A stretch of DNA of 64,000 bases from Idiomarina tyrosinivorans (lineage in GTDB: Bacteria > Pseudomonadota > Gammaproteobacteria > Enterobacterales > Alteromonadaceae). Each line of letters begins with the position of its first letter. Position 1 is the stretch's first letter. Below, piece after piece: positions 9,759-19,184 of this stretch. The notes beneath the pieces were generated by a model. That model saw only the letters and a list, made by a program, of their open reading frames with translations. It did not search any database and was not told the DNA's origin. A program made the translations under genes and the position numbers. The stretch lies in the NCBI RefSeq assembly GCF_003987475.1, contig NZ_PIQH01000004.1, positions 186,001-250,000 on the forward strand, given 5' to 3'.

Positions 9759-10316
9759 GTGATTAATGACATTATAAAAGACGCTAAGCAGCGCATGGAA
9801 AAAAGTGTAGAAAGCTTGCGTAATCAAATTTCAAAGGTGCGCACCGGTCGTGCACACCCAAGCTTGTTAGACGGCGTTATGGTGAACTATTACGGCGTTG
9901 ATACACCGCTTAAGCAGCTCGCAAATATTACCACTGAGGACAGCCGAACGTTAGCACTGACGGTGTTTGATAAGTCGGCGTCGCAAGCGGTCGAAAAAGC
10001 GATTATGACCTCTGATTTAGGATTGAATCCAGCGGCTGCTGGATCGGTTATCCGTATTCCATTGCCACCGTTGACTGAAGAGCGCCGTCGCGATTTAGTA
10101 AAAGTGGTTCGTGCTGATGCCGAGAACGGTCGTATTGCGATTCGGAATATTCGTCGTGACGCTAATGCCGATGTGAAAGAACTTTTGAAAGAAAAAGAAA
10201 TCACAGAAGATGAAGAGCACAAAGCAGTCGACGAAATCCAGAAAGTAACAGATAGCTATATTGCTAAAGTGGATGAGCTGCTGAAAGCGAAAGAACAAGA
10301 CCTGATGGAAGTTTAA
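9759..10316 (+). CDS. frr: Ribosome recycling factor
   Basis: 185 residues, the exact usual length. RRF with EF-G splits the post-termination ribosome. The start is GTG at 9759, preceded by AGGAAAGGAAAG. Family marks are '[21 protein letters not shown]', '[16 protein letters not shown]', '[28 protein letters not shown]' and 'IRNIRRDAN'. The fold is a three-helix bundle plus a beta/alpha/beta domain. A terminator hairpin follows. Confidence 0.97.
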   Translation: MINDIIKDAKQRMEKSVESLRNQISKVRTGRAHPSLLDGVMVNYYGVDTPLKQLANITTEDSRTLALTVFDKSASQAVEKAIMTSDLGLNPAAAGSVIRIPLPPLTEERRRDLVKVVRADAENGRIAIRNIRRDANADVKELLKEKEITEDEEHKAVDEIQKVTDSYIAKVDELLKAKEQDLMEV

Positions 10317-10345
10317 CCGGTCATCAGACCATTCATTGGTGAAAG

Positions 10346-10379
10346 ACGCCGTGTCAGGTATACTCGCACGGCGTTTTTT
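10346..10379 (+). terminator. Rho-independent terminator between frr and uppS
   Basis: ACGCCGTG at 10346-10353 pairs with CACGGCGT at 10367-10374 around a 13-base loop and is followed by six T counting the last base of the arm. It lies about 30 bases after the frr stop and ends 15 bases before the uppS ATG. The loop contains a TATACT (10359-10364) that could act as a -10 box for uppS. Confidence 0.8.
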
Positions 10380-10393
10380 ATTGAAGTAGCTAA

Positions 10394-11167
10394 ATGAACT
10401 CATTACCGACAGTAAAACAGTTAATGCCGAAGCACGTTGCCATTATTATGGACGGCAATGGGCGCTGGGCTAAAAAGCGGGGTAAGCGTCGCACGGCAGG
10501 GCACAAAGCCGGTGCGGAATCTGTCCGCAGGGCGGTTTCGTTTGCTCGCAGAAATGGTATTGAAAGCCTCACGTTGTTTGCCTTTAGCAGCGAAAATTGG
10601 CAGCGACCAAAAGCCGAAGTTACGGTACTAATGGAACTGTTTATGACGGTATTAAAGCGTGAGGTGCCGGAGCTGCATGAACGTAACGTACGCTTAAATG
10701 TGGTCGGAGATACTTCGCAGTTTTCTAAACGCTTGCAAGAAAGGATTGCAGAAGCGGAAAAATTAACCGCACAAAACACCGCACTGCAATTAAATATTGC
10801 TGCCAACTACGGTGGACGTTGGGATATCGTTAATGCCGCTCGTCAGCTTGCTGAGCAAGTGGCTGCCGGGACATTACATCCGCAAGCGATTGATGAAAAG
10901 CTGTTGCAACAACATATTCAGCTAGCGCAGCAAGCGCAACCCGATTTACTGATTCGCACGGGCGGAGAACACCGAGTCAGTAATTTCCTGCTTTGGCAAG
11001 TCGCTTATGCGGAATTTTATTTTACCGACGTGCTGTGGCCCGACTTTGATGAACAAGTCTTTGCCGAAGCCGTCGCAGATTTTGCCTCGCGCGAGCGTCG
11101 CTTTGGTTTGACGAGTGAGCAAATCAACGATGTAATAAAACGCGTAGCACAGGTATCTGAGGACTAA
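10394..11167 (+). CDS. uppS: Undecaprenyl diphosphate synthase
   Basis: 257 residues of cis-prenyltransferase. It adds eight isopentenyl units to farnesyl diphosphate to make the C55 lipid carrier for peptidoglycan and O-antigen. Key segments are 'VAIIMDGNGRWAKKRGKRRTAGH' (catalytic Asp and Arg), 'TLFAFSSENWQRP', and the C-terminal 'LLIRTGGEHRVSNFLLWQVAYAEFYF' plus 'RERRFGLT'. It is separated from frr by a terminator and followed after 3 bases by cdsA. The product supplies a substrate to the envelope genes downstream. Confidence 0.97.
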   Translation: MNSLPTVKQLMPKHVAIIMDGNGRWAKKRGKRRTAGHKAGAESVRRAVSFARRNGIESLTLFAFSSENWQRPKAEVTVLMELFMTVLKREVPELHERNVRLNVVGDTSQFSKRLQERIAEAEKLTAQNTALQLNIAANYGGRWDIVNAARQLAEQVAAGTLHPQAIDEKLLQQHIQLAQQAQPDLLIRTGGEHRVSNFLLWQVAYAEFYFTDVLWPDFDEQVFAEAVADFASRERRFGLTSEQINDVIKRVAQVSED

Positions 11168-11170
11168 CGT

Positions 11171-12034
11171 TTGCTTAAACAACGTATTTTAACCGCACTG
11201 ATTTTAATCCCATTGGCATTATATGCCGTGTTTATGCTGCCAATGTGGGGGTTTTCGTTATTCATTCAAGCTATTTTGATTCTAGGAGCGTGGGAGTGGT
11301 CGCCGCTTATGGGCTTGCGCAGGCGAGCAAGCCGGATTGCCTATACGGTATTGATTGGGGCGATTATCAGTGGCTTAAGCTATGCCGTTCCTTGGAGTAA
11401 TATTTGGCAGCAACACCAACTCAACGCTTGGCTGTTTTACTGTATCGTCGCTGGTGGTGTGTGGTGGATTGCTGCACTGGCGTTGATTGTTAATTATCCA
11501 GGCAGTCGTCGGCTCTGGTCTCGAACACGAATGATCGTCGGCGTATTCGGGATATTAATCTTCATTCCAACCTGGGCGGCGCTGGTTGCTGTACGCTCAT
11601 TAAATATTGATATCTATCCGTTCTTTGGCGGTTGGGTTGTGCTGTTTATATTATTGTTGGTCTGGGCTGCTGATGTTGGTGCGTATTTCGCTGGCGTACG
11701 TTATGGCCGTAATAAAATGATGCCGGCAGTGAGTCCAGGCAAAACCATGGAGGGCTTGTGCGGTGGAATCACCCTTGCATTCGTGGTGATGATGGTCGTG
11801 GCTCATTGGGCCGAAGTGCCAGCGTCACAATTTACCGGATTCTATTTAACCGGCCTATTAACGGTTATTGCTTCGGTGTTTGGTGACCTGAACGAGAGCA
11901 TGTTCAAGCGTTGCGCTGGGGTAAAAGATAGCGGTGCTATCCTGCCTGGCCACGGCGGCATATTGGACCGTATCGATAGCCTTACTGCGGCAGTTCCGGT
12001 GTTCACTTTGTCATACTTAGGGTTCTTGTTGTAA
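11171..12034 (+). CDS. cdsA: Phosphatidate cytidylyltransferase (CDP-diglyceride synthase)
   Basis: 287 residues, strongly hydrophobic with about eight predicted membrane helices. CdsA makes CDP-diacylglycerol from phosphatidic acid and CTP, the branch point to all phospholipids. The family signature near the C-terminus, 'SMFKRCAGVKDSGAILPGHGGILDRIDSL', is intact, as is 'KTMEGLCGG'. It begins with TTG at 11171, 3 bases after the uppS stop, with GAGGAC overlapping that stop acting as ribosome-binding site. Its stop overlaps the dxr start as TAATG. Confidence 0.95.
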   Translation: MLKQRILTALILIPLALYAVFMLPMWGFSLFIQAILILGAWEWSPLMGLRRRASRIAYTVLIGAIISGLSYAVPWSNIWQQHQLNAWLFYCIVAGGVWWIAALALIVNYPGSRRLWSRTRMIVGVFGILIFIPTWAALVAVRSLNIDIYPFFGGWVVLFILLLVWAADVGAYFAGVRYGRNKMMPAVSPGKTMEGLCGGITLAFVVMMVVAHWAEVPASQFTGFYLTGLLTVIASVFGDLNESMFKRCAGVKDSGAILPGHGGILDRIDSLTAAVPVFTLSYLGFLL

Positions 12035-13233
12035 TGGCAAAACAGCAACAAGTTACGGTGTTGGGAGCAACGGGCTCCATCGGACAAAGTACCTTAGATA
12101 TTATCGCCCGGCATAGCGATGATTTTCGCCTTTATGCCGTCACCGCATTTCAACAAATACAGGGCTTGGCTGACATTTGTCAGCGCTTCTCGCCACGTTA
12201 TGCGGTGGTTCCGAGCAGCGACAAAGCTGCGCAACTAAAACAATATTTAGCGGTTGATAGCTTGACGGAGGTGTTGGTTGGCGCAGACGCCTTAAAGCAA
12301 GTGAGCGCTGCCGCTGAGGTCGATGTCGTGATGGCGGCGATCGTTGGCGCTGCAGGCTTAGCACCGACACTTGCTGCGGTGCATGCAGGAAAACGAGTGT
12401 TGCTAGCGAACAAAGAAGCGCTGGTGATGAGTGGCGAGTTATTTATTCGCGCTGCACAACAATCTGGAGCAGAACTACTACCTGTCGATAGTGAGCACAA
12501 TGCCATTTTCCAATGTTTGCCAGAGACCGCGCAAAAACAAGTCGGCTCTGCTGATTTAACCGAACACGGTATCGACAAAATTTTGTTAACCGGTTCTGGC
12601 GGACCGTTTCGTCAACTGCCCATTAACGACCTCTACCATCAAACGCCAGATTCTGCCTGCAAGCACCCCAATTGGTCGATGGGCCGGAAAATATCGGTCG
12701 ACTCTGCGACCATGTTGAATAAAGGTTTGGAATATATTGAGGCGCGTTGGCTATTTAATTGCCAGCAGCAGCAATTAGAAGTGATTGTGCACCCGCAGAG
12801 TGTCATCCACTCGATGGTACAGTATCGCGATGGTTCGGTGATAGCGCAGTTGGGCGAACCTGATATGCGAACCCCAATTGCGCACTGCTTGGGCTATCCT
12901 GAGCGAATTCGCAGTGGTGTGAAAGGATTAGATTTTAGTCAACTGGGTCAATTAACCTTTGAAGCACCGGATTTTCAGCGCTATCCAAGCCTGCAGCTCG
13001 CCATTGATTGCTGCTGGGCAGGGCAAGCGGCGACGACTGCGTTAAATGCTGCTAATGAAGTTGCCGTTGCCGAGTTTTTGGCAGAAAGGATCGCTTTTGG
13101 CCAAATAGCCAATGTTTGTGACCATGTTTTACAACATATTTCGTTACATCCCTGCACTGAACTTGAACAGGTTTTAGCAGTCGATGAAGACAGTCGTCGG
13201 CGCGCCAATCAGCGTGTTCGGGAGCTAGCATGA
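12034..13233 (+). CDS. dxr: 1-deoxy-D-xylulose 5-phosphate reductoisomerase
   Basis: 399 residues. Dxr (IspC) rearranges and reduces deoxyxylulose phosphate to methylerythritol phosphate with NADPH, the committed step of MEP isoprenoid synthesis that ultimately feeds UppS; ispD and ispF for later steps are at 54.7-55.9 kb. The N-terminal Rossmann motif 'GATGSIGQSTLDII', the metal-binding 'LLPVDSEHNAIFQCL', 'LTGSGGPFR', 'HPNWSMGRKISVDSATMLNKGLE' and 'AANEVAVAEFL' are all present. It overlaps cdsA by one base. Confidence 0.97.
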   Translation: MAKQQQVTVLGATGSIGQSTLDIIARHSDDFRLYAVTAFQQIQGLADICQRFSPRYAVVPSSDKAAQLKQYLAVDSLTEVLVGADALKQVSAAAEVDVVMAAIVGAAGLAPTLAAVHAGKRVLLANKEALVMSGELFIRAAQQSGAELLPVDSEHNAIFQCLPETAQKQVGSADLTEHGIDKILLTGSGGPFRQLPINDLYHQTPDSACKHPNWSMGRKISVDSATMLNKGLEYIEARWLFNCQQQQLEVIVHPQSVIHSMVQYRDGSVIAQLGEPDMRTPIAHCLGYPERIRSGVKGLDFSQLGQLTFEAPDFQRYPSLQLAIDCCWAGQAATTALNAANEVAVAEFLAERIAFGQIANVCDHVLQHISLHPCTELEQVLAVDEDSRRRANQRVRELA

Positions 13234-13246
13234 GAGAGGGTTGTTG

Positions 13247-14602
13247 ATGTTAGAAATGCTTTGGTATGCCGCTTCCTTTGTCGTCACCTTGGGAATTTTA
13301 GTGACCTTTCATGAGTGGGGACACTTTTATGTTGCGCGCCGTTGTGGAGTGAAAGTGCTGACTTTCTCCGTTGGCTTTGGTAAAGCGCTGTGGCGACGCA
13401 CTGGCAAAGATGGAACGGTTTACCAGTTGGGCTTGATTCCGTTAGGTGGCTACGTGCGCATGCTTGACGAGCGTATTGATGATGTCAGTCCAGAGCAACG
13501 CCCCGTCAGTTTTAATGCCCAGTCGGTGTATAAGCGCTTTGCCGTTGTCGCGGCAGGGCCTGTTGCAAATTTTGTGTTAGCCGTGGTGGCGCTTTGGTTA
13601 ATGTTCGTGATTGGCGTGCCGTCGATTAAGCCCATTATTGGTGATGTGCAACCACAGTCGATTGCGGCCCAAGCAGAGCTGCACAGCGGCCAAGAAATTG
13701 TCCGTATCAACGATACAGAAACTTATGACTGGCAACGTGTCCAGCTTGGCTTAATGGCGGCATTAGGTAACCAGCAAGCGACCATTGTAGTGCGCAATCC
13801 TGATGGCAGCGAACAGACACGAACGCTGCAATTAAGCGACTGGCAATTTGATCCGGAAAAGCAGGCGACCTTCACCAGTTTAGGAATTGAGGTTTTTCAG
13901 CCGAAGGTTTACCGCCGTCTCGCCAGCGTTGCTAACGACTCGCCGGCAGCCGCTGCGGGCTTCAAGAAGGGCGATGAAATTCTCGCGATTAATGGCGATG
14001 CGGTGTCAGATTGGCAAACTATCAGCGCTGCTATTCGCGCCGCTGCTGGTGAGACGTTAGAATTTCGCGTGCGACGCGATCAACAAAATATGACGATTCA
14101 GGCAAAAATTGGGGAACGCGAGACAGGTTCTGGAGTCATAGGTTTTCTTGGGGTAGTTCCGCAAGCGGAGCCTTATCCAGCGGCCTACCGCTTTAACCAC
14201 CAATATGGTCCTGTAGAAGCGGTTGCACAAGGTGCAGCCAGAACCTGGGATTTGATGGTGGTAAGCGTACAAATGATCGGCAAGTTATTGACTGGCGATG
14301 TGTCGGTAAAGAACTTGGCTGGGCCGTTAAGCATTGCCGAGGGGGCTGGCATAAGCGCCAACCAGGGTTTGGTCTATTTTCTCGGCTTTTTAGCGCTATT
14401 AAGTGTTAATCTCGGCATCATAAACCTGTTACCATTACCGGTTCTTGATGGCGGCCATTTATTATTTTTTGTGATCGAGTGGGCTCGGGGTAAACCCGTC
14501 TCGGAAAAAATACAGGATGTTTGTTATCGCATAGGTGGTGCGTTAGTGTTTGCGCTGATGTTATTAGCCATCACCAATGACATTTTCCGATTTGTGCTCT
14601 GA
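13247..14602 (+). CDS. rseP: Site-2 intramembrane metalloprotease RseP
   Basis: 451 residues. RseP makes the second cut in anti-sigma factor RseA, inside the membrane, releasing sigma-E; both rseA and rpoE are in this window at 37.4-38.6 kb. The zinc motif HEWGH is at residues 22-26 in the first membrane helix; two PDZ domains follow in the periplasm (about 110-200 and 210-300), and the third zinc ligand is in 'PLPVLDGGHLLFF' near the C-terminus. The frame also allows TTG at 13241, but GAGAGGG 6 bases before the ATG at 13247 favours the latter. Confidence 0.96.
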   Translation: MLEMLWYAASFVVTLGILVTFHEWGHFYVARRCGVKVLTFSVGFGKALWRRTGKDGTVYQLGLIPLGGYVRMLDERIDDVSPEQRPVSFNAQSVYKRFAVVAAGPVANFVLAVVALWLMFVIGVPSIKPIIGDVQPQSIAAQAELHSGQEIVRINDTETYDWQRVQLGLMAALGNQQATIVVRNPDGSEQTRTLQLSDWQFDPEKQATFTSLGIEVFQPKVYRRLASVANDSPAAAAGFKKGDEILAINGDAVSDWQTISAAIRAAAGETLEFRVRRDQQNMTIQAKIGERETGSGVIGFLGVVPQAEPYPAAYRFNHQYGPVEAVAQGAARTWDLMVVSVQMIGKLLTGDVSVKNLAGPLSIAEGAGISANQGLVYFLGFLALLSVNLGIINLLPLPVLDGGHLLFFVIEWARGKPVSEKIQDVCYRIGGALVFALMLLAITNDIFRFVL

Positions 14603-14633
14603 GTCAAAACGAACCAACGATAAGTAGAACAGA

Positions 14634-17117
14634 ATGACGTTTAAAAAGCTGTTTTTAAGTACGCTAATCGCGGCAACTATTTCACCGGCCTTTGCCGCTG
14701 ATGATTTTGTAGTAAAAGATATTGAAGTGAGGGGATTGCAGCGAGTAGCGCTGGGTGCGGCGTTAACCTATATTCCAGTCCGGGTCGGTGACGAAGTCAC
14801 AGAGATGCAAATTCGTAGTGCGATAAAGTCGTTATACTCATCAACGCATTTCAATAATATTGTCGCCTTACAGGATGGCAACACGCTGGTATTTCAAGTG
14901 CACGAGCGACCTACCATTGCAGAAATTAACTTTGATGGTAATAGCGACATTAAAGATGAACAGCTAGAAGGTAGCTTAGTTGATAATAATGTTGTTGTCG
15001 GTGAACCGCTCGATCAAACAACGGTGTCCGGAATTGAAAAGGGTTTGGAAGATTTTTACCACAGTGTTGGTAAATACAATGCCAAAGTCTCGGTAAAGGT
15101 CCGAGAGTTGCCGCGTAATCGGGTGTCGTTGGATATTACCTTTGATGAGGGCGATGCCGCTGAAATTGCGCAAATCAATATCGTTGGTAACCATTCTTAC
15201 CCTAAAGATAAAATCATCGAGCAGTTTGAATTAAAAGATGATTTGGCTTGGTACAACATCATTGGTGAAAAGCGCTACCAAAAGCAACAACTCTCTGGTG
15301 ATTTGGAAAAGCTAGAGTCCTTTTATCGTGATCGCGGTTACTTGCAATTTAAGGTTGATAGTACCCAGGTCTCGATGACCCCGAATAAGGAAAGTATCTA
15401 TATAACCCTGAATATCACAGAAGGGGAAAAATACCGTATCAGTGGGACTGACGTAATAGGCGATCTGAAAGGTAAAGAAGAGATTGTCAAACGTTTGACA
15501 AAAATCAAAGAGGGCACACTTTATAACGCGGCTCAAATCACTTACATCGAGGATATGGTCAGTCGTTTTTACGGACGATATGGATATGCTTATCCAGAAG
15601 TTAAAGCCATTCCGAATATTAATGAAGAAGACAAAACGGTTGAACTCACGTTCTCGGTTGAACCCGGGCAACGCATTTATGTGCGTAGGATAAAGTTTGA
15701 GGGTAACCAGACGACATCGGAACGTGTTTTACGGCGCGAGATGCGACAGTTAGAGGCTGCGCCTCTCGCAGACACATTGGTCGAACAAGGTAAAATACGG
15801 CTAGAGCGTTTAGGCTTCTTTGAGAGCGTAGAGAGCTCGACAGAAAAAGTCGACGGCAGAAGTGATCAAGTTGACGTGACATACACGGTAAAAGAACAGC
15901 CCTCTGGCTCGTTTAATGCGGGGATAGGCTATGGCGATTATTCCGGTTTGCAGCTTAATGCCGGTATATCGCAGAATAACTTCCTAGGTACCGGTAACCG
16001 AGCAGCCTTTAATATTAATACGAGCCGTTTCAGTAAAAGCTTTTCATTGTCTTATGCTGACCCATATTTCACCATTAACGGTGTAAGCCTTTCAGGTCGC
16101 GTCTATGTTAGTGAATTTGACGCCGGGCAAGCGGAAAACTTGATTCGTTATAATCAAAAAGAATATGGCGTAAGTGCTAATCTCGGCTTTCCTGTAGACG
16201 AGATCAATAGCCTGTCGTTTGGTGTGGGCTATCGTAATCAGCATGTCACAAATGTTGATGGTTATGAGCAAATTCGTACCTTCTATGCGCCATATATTGA
16301 TGAGCAAAACCCTGAAGCAGGAGTTGGCTTTAACATTTATGAATTAACCGCTGGATGGTCACGGATTACCCTGAACCGTGGAGTGTTTCCTACAAACGGC
16401 TCTGAGCAAAGGGCAAGTGTAAATATCTCCACGCCAATCAGTGATGTGCAATATTTCCGCTTTAATTACGAGTTTAATAACTACATCCCATTATCGGATG
16501 ATCAACAGTGGACGTTCTTGAGTCGTTTCCGCGTTGGCTACGGAAATGGTTATGGACAAGACGATAATAACAACGATTATTTGATGCCATTCTGGGAGTA
16601 TTTCCGGATTAGCGGATCCGATAATTTGCGTGGTTTCGAGTCAAATACTGTAGGCCCTAGGGCGGTTCTGGCAGCGGCAAATCAAATTGATGGACCGCCA
16701 GACATCACCGGTAACCCACCGGGATATCCTGTCGGTAATGGTGCTGATACTATCTCGGTTAGTCGTTATGCATTAGGCGGTAATGCTATTCTCTCGGCTG
16801 GTGCAGAGTTGATCGTTCCAACCCCATTTATCAGCGAGGGCTATCGCAATAGTGTGCGAACCAGTATATTTGTTGATGTCGGTACAGTATGGGATACTGA
16901 ATTCGATTACGATTATTATAAAACGTTAGATTTGGTACCTGGCAGCCAACCATTGACGGACTATAGTTCGCTTGGTGACTTCCGCGCTTCAGCGGGTATT
17001 TCTGTGCAGTGGATTTCACCGATGGGGCCGTTGGTATTTTCGCTTGCGCGGCCGATTAAAAAGGTCGAAGGTGACAGAACTCGAATTTTCTCGTTTAATA
17101 TAGGTACAACCTTTTAA
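14634..17117 (+). CDS. bamA: Outer membrane protein assembly factor BamA
   Basis: 827 residues. BamA is the Omp85 core of the BAM complex that inserts beta-barrel proteins into the outer membrane. A signal peptide ends at about residue 21 (cleavage after PAFA); five POTRA domains span roughly residues 22-420, each with the G-N/D turn pattern such as 'EINFDGNSDIKDEQL' and 'IKFEGNQTTSERVLRREM'. The C-terminal 16-strand barrel contains the lid-lock motif as 'SGSDNLRGFE' and ends in the aromatic beta-signal 'FSFNIGTTF'. The gene lies between rseP and skp as usual. Confidence 0.98.
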   Translation: MTFKKLFLSTLIAATISPAFAADDFVVKDIEVRGLQRVALGAALTYIPVRVGDEVTEMQIRSAIKSLYSSTHFNNIVALQDGNTLVFQVHERPTIAEINFDGNSDIKDEQLEGSLVDNNVVVGEPLDQTTVSGIEKGLEDFYHSVGKYNAKVSVKVRELPRNRVSLDITFDEGDAAEIAQINIVGNHSYPKDKIIEQFELKDDLAWYNIIGEKRYQKQQLSGDLEKLESFYRDRGYLQFKVDSTQVSMTPNKESIYITLNITEGEKYRISGTDVIGDLKGKEEIVKRLTKIKEGTLYNAAQITYIEDMVSRFYGRYGYAYPEVKAIPNINEEDKTVELTFSVEPGQRIYVRRIKFEGNQTTSERVLRREMRQLEAAPLADTLVEQGKIRLERLGFFESVESSTEKVDGRSDQVDVTYTVKEQPSGSFNAGIGYGDYSGLQLNAGISQNNFLGTGNRAAFNINTSRFSKSFSLSYADPYFTINGVSLSGRVYVSEFDAGQAENLIRYNQKEYGVSANLGFPVDEINSLSFGVGYRNQHVTNVDGYEQIRTFYAPYIDEQNPEAGVGFNIYELTAGWSRITLNRGVFPTNGSEQRASVNISTPISDVQYFRFNYEFNNYIPLSDDQQWTFLSRFRVGYGNGYGQDDNNNDYLMPFWEYFRISGSDNLRGFESNTVGPRAVLAAANQIDGPPDITGNPPGYPVGNGADTISVSRYALGGNAILSAGAELIVPTPFISEGYRNSVRTSIFVDVGTVWDTEFDYDYYKTLDLVPGSQPLTDYSSLGDFRASAGISVQWISPMGPLVFSLARPIKKVEGDRTRIFSFNIGTTF

Positions 17118-17152
17118 TTCTACTAATAAAAAAGAGCATCAAGGAGTAAACT

Positions 17153-17671
17153 TTGAAAACATTGGTTAAAACTATGGCGCTGGCCGTTGTTATGTCTGGA
17201 GTATTTGTTGCTAATGCTGCGCAAGCACAACAGAAGATTGGCGTTGTAGATATGATGCAAATCTTCCAAGAATTGCCGCAACGTGAAGCCATTGCACAGA
17301 AGCTGCAGGACGAGTTCAGCGATCGCTTTGAAGAAATGCGTCAAATGGAACAAAAAATCCAAGAATTACGTCAAAAGCAGGAGCGTGATGCATCAATCAT
17401 GTCTGAGCAAGAGAAGACCAAGTTGAGTCGAGATCTTGAACAACTGATTGCCGAAGCGCAACTGAAAGGCAAGGCGTTGCAAGAAGATACACGTCGTCGT
17501 CAAGGCGAAGAGCGCAATAAGTTGCTTGGCCAAGTGCAAGAGGCGATTAACGTGGTTGCGAAGCAAGAGAACTTTGATTTAGTGCTGCAAAGCAACGCAG
17601 TGGTATTTATCAAGGCTGATAATGACTTGTCAGATGAAGTTGTCGCAGAGATGTCTAAGTCAGGTAAGTAA
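17153..17671 (+). CDS. skp: Periplasmic chaperone Skp (OmpH family)
   Basis: 172 residues with a signal peptide cleaved after NAAQA at about residue 24, then 'QKIGVVDMMQIFQELPQREAI', typical of the Skp/OmpH family. The middle is a long charged coiled coil (about residues 45-130) forming the tentacles of the jellyfish-shaped trimer that holds unfolded outer membrane proteins for BamA. The start codon is TTG at 17153, with AAGGAG 6 bases upstream. The gene lies directly after bamA and 2 bases before lpxD. Confidence 0.93.
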   Translation: MKTLVKTMALAVVMSGVFVANAAQAQQKIGVVDMMQIFQELPQREAIAQKLQDEFSDRFEEMRQMEQKIQELRQKQERDASIMSEQEKTKLSRDLEQLIAEAQLKGKALQEDTRRRQGEERNKLLGQVQEAINVVAKQENFDLVLQSNAVVFIKADNDLSDEVVAEMSKSGK

Positions 17672-17673
17672 GA

Positions 17674-18699
17674 ATGACCAAAACGTTTTCCATCGCAGAG
17701 CTCGCGGACCACGTTGGTGGAAAAGTCCGTGGTGATGACAGTACGCAAATTTCAGCAGTGGCAACGCTCGCGTCAGCAAAGTCTGGTGAAATTGCGTTTT
17801 TAGCCAACAGTCGTTACAGCTCGCAGTTGAAAACGACCCAAGCAAGCGCCGTCATAGTGTCGCCGAAAGATGACGACAGCGACAGTGTGGCGGTGGCCTT
17901 GGTTATCGATAATCCATACGCAGCATTTGCAAAAATTGCTCAGCTTCTGGATACCACGCCAAGCCCTGCTGAAGGCATTGCTGAGTCGGCGACTATTGCG
18001 CCATCGGCAAGCTTGGGAAATAACGTCTCGGTGGGTCCGAATGCGGTGATCTCGGAGGGCTCTGTCATCGGCGATAATGTGGCAATCGGGGCAAATAGTT
18101 ACATTGGCGCGGAAGTAAAAATTGGTGCTGGTACAACCATCTGGCAGGGCGTTACGATCTATCATCGTTGCCAGATAGGTGAACATTGCTTGCTGCATGC
18201 CGGTGCAGTTATTGGTGCAGACGGTTTTGGCTGGGCTAATGAAAACGGAAAGTGGATTAAAATTCCGCAGCTAGGACGAGTGTTAATCGGCGATCGAGTA
18301 GAAATTGGTGCCAATACCACAGTAGACCGTGGGGCATTAGACGATACCATTATTTCTGCCGGCTGTATTATCGATAATCAGTGTCAGATAGCTCACAATG
18401 TATTTATTGATGAAGACACCGCAATTGCGGGCTGTACCGTTCTTGCTGGCAGTTGTCGCATCGGTAAGCGCTGTTTGATTGGTGGTGCAACAGCAATCAA
18501 TGGTCACATTGAAATCTGTGATGATGTCCAAATCAGTGGCTTCTCTATGGTGATTAAGGCAATCACTGAGCCGGGCGTTTATGCCTCTGGTATACCCGCC
18601 ACAAACCATAGAGAATGGCGCCGAAATGGTGCGCGTTTTCGCCAGTTGGATGATCTGTTCAAGCGTGTTAAATCGCTTGAATCACAGCTTAAATCTTAG
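17674..18699 (+). CDS. lpxD: UDP-3-O-(3-hydroxyacyl)glucosamine N-acyltransferase
   Basis: 341 residues. LpxD adds the second (N-linked) hydroxyacyl chain in lipid A synthesis, using acyl-ACP. The N-terminal uridine-binding domain (about 1-100, with 'GEIAFLANSRYSSQL') is followed by a left-handed beta-helix of hexapeptide repeats (about 105-290) containing the catalytic His in 'CQIAHNVFID' and 'HAGAVIGADGFG'. A C-terminal helical tail ends the protein. It is part of the skp-lpxD-fabZ-lpxA-lpxB set. Confidence 0.97.
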   Translation: MTKTFSIAELADHVGGKVRGDDSTQISAVATLASAKSGEIAFLANSRYSSQLKTTQASAVIVSPKDDDSDSVAVALVIDNPYAAFAKIAQLLDTTPSPAEGIAESATIAPSASLGNNVSVGPNAVISEGSVIGDNVAIGANSYIGAEVKIGAGTTIWQGVTIYHRCQIGEHCLLHAGAVIGADGFGWANENGKWIKIPQLGRVLIGDRVEIGANTTVDRGALDDTIISAGCIIDNQCQIAHNVFIDEDTAIAGCTVLAGSCRIGKRCLIGGATAINGHIEICDDVQISGFSMVIKAITEPGVYASGIPATNHREWRRNGARFRQLDDLFKRVKSLESQLKS

Positions 18700-18728
18700 T
18701 GTCGAACGTTTTTTAGGGAGTAAAGCTG

Positions 18729-19184
18729 TTGTCTGAACAAGAAAATGGATTTGATATTAGAGGTGTATTAGACCTCCTTCCTCACCGGTATCCGTTTTTA
18801 CTGATCGATCGGGTCATTGATTGTGACTCCAGTTCGAAAATCCACGCGGTGAAAAACGTGACCTTTAACGAACCCGTATTCATGGGACATTTCCCTGGTA
18901 ATCCAATTTTCCCCGGCGTGTTATTGCTCGAGGGAATGGCACAAGCTGCGGGACTGTTGGGCTTTAAAATGAGTCAGTCAAAAGCTGCCGCTAACGAATT
19001 GTATTTGTTTGCGGGGGTTGATAATGCACGCTTTAAGCGTCAAGTAACGCCAGGCGATACCATCCACTTCCATGTTGAATTCGATAAAGAACGGCGTGGC
19101 ATTTGGAAGTTCTCTGGGCGCGCAGAGGTTGATGGGGAATTGGCGTGTTGTGCAGAATTGATTTGTGCCAGAAGAGAGTTTTAA
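18729..19184 (+). CDS. fabZ: 3-hydroxyacyl-[acyl-carrier-protein] dehydratase FabZ
   Basis: 151 residues of hot-dog fold. FabZ dehydrates 3-hydroxyacyl-ACP in fatty acid elongation and competes with LpxA/LpxD for hydroxyacyl-ACP, which is why it sits among the lpx genes. The active-site His 54 and Glu 68 are in '[22 protein letters not shown]'; '[14 protein letters not shown]' is the usual N-terminus. The start is TTG at 18729 with GGGAG 8 bases before; E. coli fabZ also uses TTG. The next gene begins on the base after its stop. Confidence 0.97.
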   Translation: MSEQENGFDIRGVLDLLPHRYPFLLIDRVIDCDSSSKIHAVKNVTFNEPVFMGHFPGNPIFPGVLLLEGMAQAAGLLGFKMSQSKAAANELYLFAGVDNARFKRQVTPGDTIHFHVEFDKERRGIWKFSGRAEVDGELACCAELICARREF

